A stretch of DNA of 12,902 nucleotides from Desulfohalobiaceae bacterium (GCA_021737115.1 JAIPER010000060.1:1-12902); one strand, 5' to 3'. Positions 1 through 6,496 are shown, counted from the stretch's first letter. The notes: generated from the letters alone by a model not told the origin. A program made the numbers and translations.

Positions 1-118
1 CCTGAAAGAGCATATGAATCATGCGCAGCCGGTGGGGATGGGCCAGGGTCCGCAGGCATTCGGCGGCATCGTCCCAGGCGATTTCAGCATCTGATAAGGT
101 CTTGGCTTGCGTGCTCAT
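1..118 (-). CDS. ArsR-type HTH transcriptional regulator, N-terminal part (runs off the left edge)
   Basis: The minus-strand frame opens with ATG at 118-116 and stays open to the window edge, giving 39 residues. They include a segment reading LRTLAHPHRLRMIHMLF, which matches the first helices of ArsR/SmtB winged-helix repressors (typical pattern: LkaLadptRlrIL..L). The DNA-recognition helix and any metal- or redox-sensing cysteines lie outside the window, so the ligand cannot be inferred. No clear Shine-Dalgarno sequence precedes the ATG, but a very good sigma70-type promoter does. The gene points away from sfsA, and a terminator-like structure separates the two. The family call rests on this short segment only; a MarR-like HTH is a less likely alternative. 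Confidence 0.6.
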   Translation of the reverse strand, partial: MSTQAKTLSDAEIAWDDAAECLRTLAHPHRLRMIHMLFQ

Positions 119-124
119 GAAAAT

Positions 125-154
125 AGTATATGTCGCAATATCACGATTTGTCAA
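125..154 (-). promoter_or_regulatory. sigma70-type promoter of the ArsR-type gene, possible autoregulatory operator
   Basis: Read on the minus strand there is TTGACA (154-149), an 18-nt spacer and TATACT (130-125), a near-consensus pair only a few bases before the start codon region. The spacer and its flanks carry ATAT-containing half sites (ATAT at both ends of the segment 140-159), of the kind ArsR-family repressors bind over their own promoters. The promoter is seen in the sequence; operator function is inferred. Confidence 0.6.
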
Positions 155-156
155 TA

Positions 157-197
157 TGTAAAAACAAAAAAAATCATGGCCAGGGGATCCTGCGGCC
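157..197 (-). terminator. Rho-independent terminator of the coiled-coil/sfsA unit
   Basis: On the minus strand an imperfect stem (GGCC 197-194 with GGCC 181-178, then AGG with CCT, a 2-nt bulge and a short loop) overlaps the sfsA stop codon region. It is followed by a run of eight T, a G and five T (plus-strand A tract about 160-173). It ends transcription between sfsA and the regulator promoter. Confidence 0.55.
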
Positions 198-929
198 CAG
201 GCTGATGGACTGCAGATCGATGCGGGTGTCGTAGACCAGTGCCTCTACTCCGTTCTCCACGGCCCGGTTGAGCTCTGTCGCATAGGCCGGGTCTATGGCG
301 GCCGCCGGAGCGAAGCGATCGGCATCCATTCTCTGGATCACATAGAAGATTACGGCCCGGTGCCCCTGTTTTTTAAGACCTTGCAGCTGTAGGAGGTGGC
401 GTCGTCCCCGTTCGGTGACGGCGTCCGGGAAGGAGGCGGTTCCTTTTTCCACCAGGGTGCAGTTCTTGATCTCCAGGTAGCACTTCGATCCGTCTGTTGT
501 CTCCAGCAGCAGGTCAAGTCGGGTCCGATCGCTTACCCTGACTTCCGGGGTGATACTGGAATAGCCCTGTAATTCAGTAATGTGGCCGCTGCAGATCGCC
601 TGTTTGACGAGTCTGTTGGGAATCAGGGTGTTCACGCCAACCAGGGATGAGCCCATGTCGATGAGCTCCCAGGTGTATGGCAGCTTCCTTCGGGGTCCGT
701 CCTGCCTTGAGATGTAGACCGGTCGCCCCGGTTGACTGCAGCCGCGCATACTTCCGGAATTAGGGCAATGGGCAGTGACCACTGTTTCATCCGTCAGCCG
801 GACGTCGGCCAGAAACCGTTTGTAGCGCTTGCGCAGTGTCCCTTGAATCAGCTCGGGCCAGGTGATAAAAGCGTTCTTTGTGGAATCCATCGCGGTAGAA
901 GAATGTAAGACCAGCTCACCCCCAGCCAA
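174..929 (-). CDS. sfsA: SfsA family protein (sugar fermentation stimulation protein homologue)
   Basis: 251 residues, near the usual 230-240 for SfsA. Family hallmarks in order: GTLRKRYKRFLADV (about 30-43), CPNSGSM (55-61), LPYTWELID (83-91), the nuclease-like block RTRLDLLLE followed by CYLEIKNCTL (about 136-159), and FPDAVTERGRRHLLQL (168-183). SfsA was named from maltose metabolism in E. coli; the fold resembles a PD-(D/E)xK nuclease and the protein binds DNA, but its cellular role is not settled. The longest frame starts at a TTG (929); an ATG at 890, closer to the usual family start, gives 238 residues and is a real alternative. Neither has a clear Shine-Dalgarno sequence. The TTG start lies 14 nt after the stop of the coiled-coil gene, which suggests co-transcription and possibly coupled translation. 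Confidence 0.9.
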   Translation of the reverse strand: MAGGELVLHSSTAMDSTKNAFITWPELIQGTLRKRYKRFLADVRLTDETVVTAHCPNSGSMRGCSQPGRPVYISRQDGPRRKLPYTWELIDMGSSLVGVNTLIPNRLVKQAICSGHITELQGYSSITPEVRVSDRTRLDLLLETTDGSKCYLEIKNCTLVEKGTASFPDAVTERGRRHLLQLQGLKKQGHRAVIFYVIQRMDADRFAPAAAIDPAYATELNRAVENGVEALVYDTRIDLQSISLGRRIPWP

Positions 930-943
930 TAGTTATCATAGCA

Positions 944-1342
944 TCAGGTCAACTTCAAAACGGCAATGATCACTCCGGCCATGGTCACGGTCAAGCCAAA
1001 GGACCAGACCATGAACCGGTCTATCCTTTTGGTGAGGATTTCCAGCCGTTTGTCCACCTGTTCGAACCGTTTGTCCACCTGTTCGAACCGTTTGTCCACC
1101 TGTTCGAACCGTCTGTTCATATCCTCACGCATCTCTTGGAACCGCTTATCCATGAGGCCGAAGCCCTGCTTCATCAACTCCCGCTGATTCTTCAATTCTT
1201 CTTCGACCCGGACCATCCGTTCCCTGAGTTCGATCTCATAGACATGTGGCGGCTTGGCCAGGCTCTGGTCTGTCAGCCACTGGCTCAGATGCGTGCGCAC
1301 ATATTCGCCGATGGCTTCATAGTCTTCTTGGGCAAAAGGCAT
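944..1342 (-). CDS. Small coiled-coil protein with C-terminal membrane anchor
   Basis: 132 residues starting at ATG 1342, with GGAGAG 7 nt upstream. The N-terminal 40 residues look like a soluble adaptor-like region. Residues about 42-108 are highly charged with heptad spacing and form a predicted long coiled coil, including three exact tandem copies of the 7-residue unit RFEQVDK. Residues about 110-130 (roughly MVWSFGLTVTMAGVIIAVLK) form one membrane span with almost no tail after it. It therefore looks like a tail-anchored protein whose coiled coil projects into the cytoplasm. Small proteins of this general design occur near unrelated genes in many bacteria and I do not recognise a function. 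It is first gene of a unit with sfsA, behind its own promoter. Confidence 0.75.
   Translation of the reverse strand: MPFAQEDYEAIGEYVRTHLSQWLTDQSLAKPPHVYEIELRERMVRVEEELKNQRELMKQGFGLMDKRFQEMREDMNRRFEQVDKRFEQVDKRFEQVDKRLEILTKRIDRFMVWSFGLTVTMAGVIIAVLKLT
1046..1108 (-). repeat. Three perfect 21-bp tandem repeats inside the coiled-coil gene
   Basis: Three identical consecutive 21-bp units (1046-1066, 1067-1087, 1088-1108) each encode one RFEQVDK heptad; the flanking units are diverged versions (RRFEQ before, KRLEIL after). Perfect nucleotide identity, including synonymous positions, points to recent slippage expansion rather than selection on the protein alone. Confidence 0.9.
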
Positions 1343-1371
1343 TTTTTATCTCTCCGTCTATCTTTGACCAC

Positions 1372-1400
1372 AGAATAGGGGCGATCAAAACAAAAGGCAA
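1372..1400 (-). promoter_or_regulatory. Predicted sigma70-type promoter of the coiled-coil/sfsA unit
   Basis: On the minus strand TTGCCT (1400-1395) is followed after 17 nt by TATTCT (1377-1372), about 30 nt before the start codon at 1342. The leader carries the GGAGAG ribosome site. Confidence 0.45.
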
Positions 1401-1525
1401 GAACGTTTAACGCAGGAAGATCTACTCAATCGATCCGAGGTGTGTGGTCGTTTCCATCCACAAGAATCAGCCGTTATTTGAATACACCAAATCAAATCGG
1501 CAGATGTTTTCAGTTCGATAACTGG

Positions 1526-2017
1526 TCATCCCTTGAGGGCGTCCTCGACAGCCTCTTTCAGCTTGTCGTTGACTCCGTAAGAGGCATAGGTGATGTTGCC
1601 CTGTTTGTTGATGACCAACAGGGTGGGGACCCCCTGGATCATGTAGTCCCTGCTGACCTGTTTTTCGTGATCAAGGGCCAGGCGGTAGTCCGGCTTGTAT
1701 TTCTCTTTGAAACGTTCGACCCTGCCTGCAGGCTCACCGATGTTCACCCCGATGGTTACCAGACCCTGATCTTCGTAGCGTTCGACCAGATCGTTGATGT
1801 TCGAGACCTCGCGGATGCAGCCCGGACACCAGGTAGCCCAGAATACGAGCAAAACAGGGTTCTCGTTTTTGTACTGCTCCAGGTCGACCCTGCCTCCGGA
1901 CAGGGTCGGCAGTTCGAAGTCGGGCGCTGCGAACTGCTTTGCCAATGCTTGAACGGCAAAGAGCGACAGCGTCAAAAAAAAGAAGCCCGTAAGCAGGTTT
2001 CTGAAAAATCGTTGCAT
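1526..2017 (-). CDS. TlpA-like periplasmic thiol-disulfide oxidoreductase (thioredoxin fold)
   Basis: 163 residues from ATG 2017, chosen because AGGAG lies 8 nt upstream and because residue 1 then begins a clear export signal (basic MQRFFRN, a hydrophobic stretch to about residue 22, then VQALA-KQ as signal peptidase I site). A longer in-frame start at 2047 would put coding sequence inside a repeat element and spoil the signal. The mature part has the AhpC/TlpA pattern: APDFELPTLSGG (31-42), the active site WATWCPGC (60-67, redox Cys64 and Cys67) and the cis-proline loop GVPT (129-132). The protein would reduce or isomerise disulfides, for instance in apocytochromes c, after being recharged by a CcdA/DsbD-type membrane protein; a ccdA gene lies 6 kb away. 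It stands alone behind a long structured leader. Confidence 0.9.
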   Translation of the reverse strand: MQRFFRNLLTGFFFLTLSLFAVQALAKQFAAPDFELPTLSGGRVDLEQYKNENPVLLVFWATWCPGCIREVSNINDLVERYEDQGLVTIGVNIGEPAGRVERFKEKYKPDYRLALDHEKQVSRDYMIQGVPTLLVINKQGNITYASYGVNDKLKEAVEDALKG

Positions 2018-2030
2018 TGTATTCTCCTGT

Positions 2031-2130
2031 ATACTTACGGTCGTCATAAATTGAGGTTGCCAATTCGAAATTCATGGCAGGTGATCCTTGAGACTTTGGC
2101 AACTGTGCAATTTATTTCTCCCGTAAGTAT
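2031..2130 (+). repeat. Palindromic element family 1, copy 1 (100 bp, in the tlpA-like leader)
   Basis: The element starts ATACTTACGG (2031-2040) and ends with its exact complement CCGTAAGTAT (2121-2130). Inside both ends, after 5 unpaired bases, a second matching block follows (CATAAATTG at left, CAATTTATT at right). This copy has a third inner stem, TTGCCAA with TTGGCAA. The first 26 bp and the last roughly 26 bp are shared with the copy at 12157-12257, while the cores differ. The end nearer tlpA is 13 nt from its start codon. The TA dinucleotide near each end would also fit insertion by an IS630-type transposase. Confidence 0.8.
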
Positions 2131-2174
2131 CTCTGCTGGATTTGTTGTTTTGTTTCGTGGTCAACTCCGATCCC

Positions 2175-2203
2175 AGAATAATTTTCGGCCAAGTCTGAAG
2201 CAA
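2175..2203 (-). promoter_or_regulatory. Predicted promoter of the tlpA-like gene
   Basis: On the minus strand TTGCTT (2203-2198), a 17-nt spacer and TATTCT (2180-2175) make a plausible sigma70 promoter. It would start a transcript near 2168 with a leader of about 150 nt that contains the whole family 1 element. A TTGACA (2209-2204) overlaps just upstream but has no -10 at normal distance. Confidence 0.4.
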
Positions 2204-2211
2204 TGTCAATC

Positions 2212-2261
2212 GTCAGCCCTGCCTTTGGCAGGCCTGACATATAACTATTTAATATATTGAA
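2212..2261 (+). repeat. Hairpin element family 2, copy A
   Basis: GTCAGCCCTGCC (2212-2223), loop TTT, GGCAGGCCTGAC (2227-2238) form a 12-bp stem with one central mismatch, followed by the AT-rich arm ATATAACTATTTAATATATT. The arm is nearly identical to that of the copy at 7886-7935, and the stem matches that of the copy at 4839-4865. Seen from tlpA (minus strand) the order is AT arm, hairpin, gene. Confidence 0.8.
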
Positions 2262-2667
2262 GAAGTTTAGGCTGGACATTATGCAATTGGATTTAAGTCC
2301 ACTACTGCCGGTTCGATCGGGATAGAAACTTCGTGCTTATTTAATAACCCAGTCCTTGGCAGAGAGATTCTTCGTTCGCGGACTCACTCAGAATGACAAG
2401 AATGCGGACAAGAGAATGAGGCATCTGAAGAACAGAAAGTACGCAAAAAACGGATGAACCATAAAATAACAATAAGAATGGATGGCAATTCCAAATGCGA
2501 TTGCCCTGGGTTCGGCTCAGAGCTCCCTTTACTTTTCAAGGCGTTAAAACTACACTGTAGGTAATGCCGGGAGTCAGCTGGAAAGCACTTCTCTTGAATC
2601 TACCGCTGTATGCGTGCAAAGGCCAAGGCTTGAAATTGACATCTTTACCTGAATAAGGAGCAGACCC
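2262..2667. other. Non-coding spacer upstream of the flavoprotein gene
   Basis: About 400 bp with low GC and no convincing gene on either strand. Only very short frames without ribosome sites occur, for example a 28-codon frame near 2479. It holds the repeat remnant at 2361-2400. Its right end carries the leader of the flavoprotein gene with the ribosome site AAGGAG. A weak promoter-like pair (TTTACT, 17 nt, TACACT, about 2529-2557) may drive the operon, but this is a guess. Confidence 0.5.
2361..2400. repeat. Remnant of a widespread 'GAGATTCTTCG...CAGAATGACA' intergenic repeat
   Basis: The segment reads as GAGATTCTTCG, a GC-rich middle, then ACTCAGAATGACA. This pattern recurs in intergenic DNA of many unrelated bacteria and is often mis-annotated as short peptides ending RSAQND-like. 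The match is from memory of the pattern; no second copy lies in this window. Confidence 0.35.
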
Positions 2668-4020
2668 ATGCGTTTCGTGGTGATAGGAGGGGACGCGGCC
2701 GGCATGAGCGCCGCCAGCCTGGCCAGAAGGAGAGACTCGCGACTGGAGATCATTGTCCTGGAGCAGACCTTCGACGTCTCCTACAGCGCCTGCGGCATGC
2801 CCTATAACATCGCTGATCCCGAAAGATCCATGGACGACCTGGTGGTCAGGGAGGCCAAGGTCTTCCGGGACAAGCTGGGTCTGGACCTGAGACTGGGACA
2901 CCGGGTCACCGCTGTAGACCCGGGTCAAAAACAAGTCACAGGGGTCAACGTCTCGGGTGAATCCTTTACCGTCGGTTATGACTCTCTGCTCCTGGCCACC
3001 GGGGCCTCACCGGTTGTCCCGGAGTTACCAGGTGCAGAGACAGACGGCGTCCAGGTGCTCAAGAGTCTGGAGCAGGGCAGGGATGTGAAGGAGTCGCTCA
3101 TAAAGAGGGCGGTCAAGCGAGTGGTCATCGTGGGCATGGGCTATATCGCCATGGAGATGGCCGACGTCCTCCGGGCCAGAGGGATTGCCGTAGATATGGT
3201 CAAGCCCAGATCCAGGCTTTTGCCCTGGCTGGATGAACAATTGGCCGCAGAGGTCTATCAGGAGTTGGAAAAAAACAGGGTCGGCGTCTACGCCGGTCAT
3301 GAACCGAAACGAATTGAACGGACTGCTTCCGGACTGAAGTGCGTCTGCCCGGACCTGGAACTCGACGGAGAGATGGTCCTTTTGGCCGTCGGCGTCAAGC
3401 CGAACAGCGAGCTGGCCGCAGCGGCCGGAATAGAACTCGGGGCCGAAGGAGCCGTGGCCATTGACGGGTCGATGCGGACTTCGCATCCGGATGTTTATGC
3501 GGCCGGTGACTGCGCCGAGGCCCGGCATCTGGTCACCGGCAGAAAAGCCTGGTTTCCCCTGGCCCTGGTGGCCAACAGGGGAGGCAGGGTTGCAGCCGAG
3601 AATGTGACCGGGGGAAAGGCCGTGCTGGAGGGGATCGTTGGCACTGCGGTCTTCAAGGTCTTTGACCTGGAAGTGGCCAGGACAGGGATCACGGCCGGGG
3701 ATGCTGCAGAGTACGGTTTTGATCCGGTCAGCGTGACCATCACCTCGCAAAGCAAGGCCCATGCCCATCCCGGCTCTTGGCCCATCCTGGTGCACATGGT
3801 CGGCGACCGCCTTTCCGGGCGGCTGCTCGGGGCGCAGATGGTCGGCCGGGAGGGGGCGGCCCACCGCATCAACGCCTTGGCCGTGGCCCTGCACAATAAG
3901 ATGCAGGTCTCCGGGTTTGCCGAGACCGATCTGGCTTATGCCCCGCCCTTTGGACCGGTCTGGGACCCGACGCTCATTGCGGCCAGGCAGTTGCTGAAGA
4001 AAATGCAAAAGGATAAATAA
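2668..4020 (+). CDS. Class III FAD/NAD(P)H disulfide reductase (CoA-disulfide / persulfide reductase or NADH oxidase type)
   Basis: 450 residues with AAGGAG before the ATG. N-terminal FAD-binding GGDAAGMSAA (7-16), single active-site cysteine in YSACGMPYNI (Cys42), the second FAD motif LLLATGASP (107-115), the NAD(P)H-binding fold VVIVGMGYIAMEMA (152-165), FAD-binding VYAAGDCAEA (276-285), and the C-terminal dimer signature YAPPFGPVWDP (424-434). The single Cys instead of a CxxxxC pair places it with CoA-disulfide reductases, NADH oxidases and NADH-dependent persulfide/polysulfide reductases. These use a cysteine sulfenate or Cys-S-S-CoA intermediate to reduce disulfides, persulfides or oxygen. 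No C-terminal rhodanese domain is present. The tyrosine region usually reading YYPG reads HAHPG here (365-369). It is followed after 1 nt by the OsmC gene, so both form an operon; thiol or sulfur reduction in the cytoplasm is the likeliest role. Confidence 0.85.
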   Translation: MRFVVIGGDAAGMSAASLARRRDSRLEIIVLEQTFDVSYSACGMPYNIADPERSMDDLVVREAKVFRDKLGLDLRLGHRVTAVDPGQKQVTGVNVSGESFTVGYDSLLLATGASPVVPELPGAETDGVQVLKSLEQGRDVKESLIKRAVKRVVIVGMGYIAMEMADVLRARGIAVDMVKPRSRLLPWLDEQLAAEVYQELEKNRVGVYAGHEPKRIERTASGLKCVCPDLELDGEMVLLAVGVKPNSELAAAAGIELGAEGAVAIDGSMRTSHPDVYAAGDCAEARHLVTGRKAWFPLALVANRGGRVAAENVTGGKAVLEGIVGTAVFKVFDLEVARTGITAGDAAEYGFDPVSVTITSQSKAHAHPGSWPILVHMVGDRLSGRLLGAQMVGREGAAHRINALAVALHNKMQVSGFAETDLAYAPPFGPVWDPTLIAARQLLKKMQKDK

Positions 4021-4021
4021 A

Positions 4022-4417
4022 ATGGATGAAATGAAAATTACGTTTCCAGGCGGGATAAAAGTCAACGCCGACTACAAGGGATTCACCATAGCCACGGATC
4101 AACCCAGGGACGAAGGGGGCGACGGCACTGCCCCGGAACCATATGATCTGTTTCTGGCTTCCATAGGCACCTGCGCCGGGATCTATGTACTTTCCTTCTG
4201 CCGGGAGCGGGACCTGGACACCGAGGGGCTACGGCTGAGTCTGAAGGCGGAGAAGGATGAAAAGACCAGGCTCTTTACCAAAGTCAGGCTCGACATTCAT
4301 CTGCCTCCCGGCTTCCCGGAAAAATATGCCAAGGCCGTCAAAAGGGCGGCGGGATTGTGCACTGTCAAGCGTTCCCTGGCCGATCCCCCGGATTTCGAGG
4401 TGCGGGTCGATCGCTGA
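4022..4417 (+). CDS. OsmC-like thiol protein
   Basis: 131 residues; the ATG lies 1 nt after the flavoprotein stop codon, with AAAGGA inside the upstream gene as ribosome site. An ATG at 4031 is also possible. The family pattern is present: GGDGTAPEPYDLFLASIGTCAG (33-53) with the first redox cysteine Cys51, and the second conserved cysteine Cys113 in AAGLCTVKRSL (109-119). An additional Cys60 follows the first. OsmC/Ohr proteins reduce organic hydroperoxides through this cysteine pair; the shorter YhfA-like and DsrE-linked forms may instead handle sulfur-containing thiols. The tight link to the flavoprotein reductase suggests the latter could supply reduced thiol or remove persulfide from it. 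Substrate is not deducible. Confidence 0.85.
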   Translation: MDEMKITFPGGIKVNADYKGFTIATDQPRDEGGDGTAPEPYDLFLASIGTCAGIYVLSFCRERDLDTEGLRLSLKAEKDEKTRLFTKVRLDIHLPPGFPEKYAKAVKRAAGLCTVKRSLADPPDFEVRVDR

Positions 4418-4464
4418 GAAAACATCCTGCTGATGCCTTGTTTCATCTAAGAATGCGGAATAAT

Positions 4465-4720
4465 ACGAGCCGGTCACAGGGCTCTCTTGCGCTTAAACGC
4501 TTCCGGCTCTCGGTTTTCTAAGGCTCGCTCATGGGGGATCCCTGCCCCCTCCGGACTCTTAGGCTCTGCTATAACCTTAGATGTTGCATGAATGACAATT
4601 TTCTGCAGTCTTATGGTTTGAAGCCGTAGACGCGGTCCGGTTTCCCCCATTTCGCGAGCCTAAGAAAACCTGAGAACCTCCCAGCGAGGTCGCGCAAGAG
4701 AACTCTGTCGCCCGGTTCGT
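4465..4720. repeat. Long imperfect inverted repeat (about 256 bp foldback)
   Basis: Matching blocks are nested symmetrically: ACGAGCCGG (from 4465) with CCGGTTCGT (to 4720); ACAGGGCTCTCTTGCGC (4476-4492) with 4692-4708 (15 of 17 paired); GGTTTTCTAAGGCTCGC (4512-4528) with 4654-4670 (16 of 17); ATGGGGG (4531-4537) with CCCCCAT (4644-4650); CCGGAC (4551-4556) with GTCCGG (4635-4640). A central region about 4575-4620 can fold further. No protein frame fills it. It may be a foldback/miniature transposable element or a rod-shaped non-coding RNA. It occupies most of the gap between the OsmC and DsrE-like genes. Confidence 0.75.
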
Positions 4721-4807
4721 AAAGAGAGTGCCAGTGACTTAAATTGAAGTTTCTTCCTCGACCAAACTGGCATTTGTGGACTTGAGCTTTATTGTTACAG
4801 CATGCCT

Positions 4808-4872
4808 GTATATTGTAATAAATATTTGACAGTTATATGTCAGGCCTGCCTCTGGCAGGGCTGACAACTGAA
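4808..4872 (-). repeat. Hairpin element family 2, copy B
   Basis: GTCAGGCCTGCC (4839-4850), loop TCT, GGCAGGGCTGAC (4854-4865) is the reverse complement of copy A apart from the loop. The AT-rich arm lies at its left (about 4808-4838, including AGTTATAT shared with the other copies) and ACAACTGAA follows at its right, as in copy C. The hairpin ends 30 nt before the dsrE-like ATG, and the order AT arm, hairpin, gene is the same as at the other two copies. Confidence 0.8.
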
Positions 4873-4895
4873 GCAGCCAAGACAAGGAGGACCAT

Positions 4896-5255
4896 ATGGC
4901 AGGCAAGGTATTGATCGTTATATCCTGTGGGACCGACAATCCCAACCGGGCGACCCGGGCCATTCACCTGGCTACGGTCGCCCACCAGCAGGGCAATGAA
5001 ACCACCATGTTCTTTCTGGACGAGGCGGTCTACCTGGTCAAGAAGGGGCTTATCGAAAATCTGCGGGCCGCCACCGGAGATGTGGCCGACGATCTCATGA
5101 CCTATCTCCAGGCCCATGAAGTCCCACTGCTGGCCTGCACGCCCTGCGCCAAGGCCAGAAAGGTCACTGAACAGGACTTGATCGAGGGGGCCAGATTGGC
5201 TACGGCCGCCGAACTGTTCACGGAAGGACAGGGAGCCACGGTGATCAGTCTCTAA
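4896..5255 (+). CDS. DsrE-like family protein
   Basis: 119 residues from an ATG with a perfect AAGGAGG 6 nt upstream. The N-terminus KVLIVISCGTDNPNRATRAIHLATVAHQ (from about residue 4) and the hydrophobic VTMFF/LDEAV-type strand-helix pattern match the small alpha/beta DsrE/DsrF-like fold. Cys81 and Cys84 (LLACTPCAKAR, 79-87) occupy the place where DsrE and TusD carry the sulfur-accepting cysteine; Cys11 is additional. DsrE-fold proteins bind or pass on persulfide sulfur, but many single-domain members have no proven role. It sits between the flavoprotein/OsmC pair and a convergent phosphoesterase whose stop codon overlaps its own. Sulfur carriage is a fair inference from fold and neighbours, not demonstrated. 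Confidence 0.75.
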   Translation: MAGKVLIVISCGTDNPNRATRAIHLATVAHQQGNETTMFFLDEAVYLVKKGLIENLRAATGDVADDLMTYLQAHEVPLLACTPCAKARKVTEQDLIEGARLATAAELFTEGQGATVISL

Positions 5256-6394
5256 TATCCGGCTTGAGCCTTCAGCCTCTGACGGCCCAAGCCGGATACC
5301 ATTTTGATGACCGTTATTTCCGGCGGGGACAGAATCCGGGCCTGCGGCCCCCAGGTTCCGGTTCCTCGGCTGACGTAGATTCTTGAACCCTTGTCCAGTG
5401 TGTGCAGGCCGGAGGTGTAGGGGTAGACCAGACGCAGTATGACGCCGAAAGGAAAAATCTGGCCCTTGTGAGTGTGCCCCGAGAGCTGCAGGTCGAAGCG
5501 GCCAAGGCTCTCCCGGCAGATATCAGGGGCATGTCTGAGGAGGATGGTGTACCTGGATGGGTCGGCTTCCTGCAGCAGGGGCAGGTCCCGGGAGCATTGA
5601 CTCTGCCTGCCGTACTCCCGGCCGGCCAGGTTCAGCACACCGCCGAGCCTCAGGGTCTGATCGCTCAGGACCACGAATCCGCATTTCTCGAGGAAGCGCC
5701 GGGAAGCTTCCCGACCGATATACATCTCGTGATTCCCGGTGACCGCATACTTGCCAAGTGGAGGAGAGACCTCCCGCAGAGCCGCTTCCACGCCCTCCAG
5801 GTCCGAAACCCTGCCGTCCACCAGGTCGCCTGTGCACAGGATCAGGTCCGGCCCGAACTCAGCGAAGACCCGGGTCATGGCCTTGACCCGTTTCTCCCCG
5901 GCCAGCAGTCCCAGATGGACATCGCTGATGAGAAGGATGCTCAGGGAATCGACGCCCGGGGGCAGCTTTTGGGTCCTTAATTCCACCTGTTCGACCCGTA
6001 TCCGCTGGCTTTCATAGGAGCCGTAGAGCATCAGGGCCGCGGACAGAAGCGGGACTGCAAGGGCCAGGTACCGTGACAGACCGGGATGTCTGCCGCTGCC
6101 GGAGACCAGGGGCCACAGGACCTGAATGGCGAAGGTCAGCAGGCTGATCCAGAAGGCCAGGAAGACGAATCCCATCCAGGTGAAGCCGATCCAGGCGCTC
6201 AGTGTGGCCAGGAAATGGTGTCCGTGCTCATCCAGGATATGGGTCAGGATGGGCAGCAGGACCATGACGCTCAAAAAAAGCATCAGGCCGAATCGAAGAA
6301 AGGGTATCTGCGGCAGCAGTTCCCTGACACGCAGATAGAAGACCCCTTGCAACCCCCCGTAGATGACGAGGTACATCAGCAGGAAGAGAAACAC
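5252..6394 (-). CDS. Membrane-anchored calcineurin-like metallophosphoesterase (YkuE/YaeI-like)
   Basis: 380 residues, starting at a GTG supported by AAAGGAG 8 nt upstream. Residues 1-130 contain about four membrane spans (roughly 1-20, 33-53, 63-97, 107-126), then a soluble phosphoesterase domain. The metal ligands are all present: ISDVHLG (156-162), TGDLVDG (188-194), GNHEM (220-224), RHAPD (287-291) and SGHTHKGQIFPF (305-316). This is the pattern of the YkuE-like branch, which hydrolyses phosphomonoesters or phosphodiesters, possibly of lipids such as UDP-diacylglucosamine; the substrate here is unknown. The topology places the catalytic domain next to the membrane. It ends tail-to-tail with the DsrE-like gene, overlapping it by 4 nt, and lies 102 nt downstream of the sigma54 activator gene on the same strand. 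Confidence 0.88.
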   Translation of the reverse strand: MFLFLLMYLVIYGGLQGVFYLRVRELLPQIPFLRFGLMLFLSVMVLLPILTHILDEHGHHFLATLSAWIGFTWMGFVFLAFWISLLTFAIQVLWPLVSGSGRHPGLSRYLALAVPLLSAALMLYGSYESQRIRVEQVELRTQKLPPGVDSLSILLISDVHLGLLAGEKRVKAMTRVFAEFGPDLILCTGDLVDGRVSDLEGVEAALREVSPPLGKYAVTGNHEMYIGREASRRFLEKCGFVVLSDQTLRLGGVLNLAGREYGRQSQCSRDLPLLQEADPSRYTILLRHAPDICRESLGRFDLQLSGHTHKGQIFPFGVILRLVYPYTSGLHTLDKGSRIYVSRGTGTWGPQARILSPPEITVIKMVSGLGRQRLKAQAGY

Positions 6395-6496
6395 GCCGGG
6401 ACTCCTTTGCAGACGGGAAAATGGTTTTGTTTACCGTTGAACGCGCCGATATTCGCTGCTGAAGGCGGATGCTCTGTATGCTGTTTCCCGAGGCCT

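Noticed and set aside
2018..2047. Upstream ATG (2047) as start of the tlpA-like gene
   Set aside because: It lies inside the family 1 element and would put the AGGAG ribosome site inside the coding region; the ATG at 2017 begins a clean signal peptide.
2031..2130. Protein-like reading of the family 1 element (both copies can encode SIYDDRKY in one frame)
   Set aside because: The match follows from identical DNA at the element ends; copy 1 has a stop codon in the core and the inverted-repeat ends explain the conservation better.
1442..2260. Long plus-strand reading frame of 272 codons opposite the tlpA-like gene
   Set aside because: It is antisense to a gene with signal peptide, CxxC motif and ribosome site, its translation has no recognisable domain, and it runs through both repeat elements.
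2479..2565. 28-codon plus-strand frame with three cysteines (MDGNSKCDCPG...)
   Set aside because: No ribosome site, no recognisable pattern, and it sits in AT-rich spacer; such a length is expected by chance.
3025..4065. Minus-strand 346-codon frame opposite the flavoprotein gene, with similar antisense frames at 5402-5980, 9698-10510 and 11348-12175
   Set aside because: All mirror strongly conserved genes on the other strand; the compositions are Gly/Pro/Asp/His-rich as expected of shadow frames in GC-rich DNA, and none has a good start signal.
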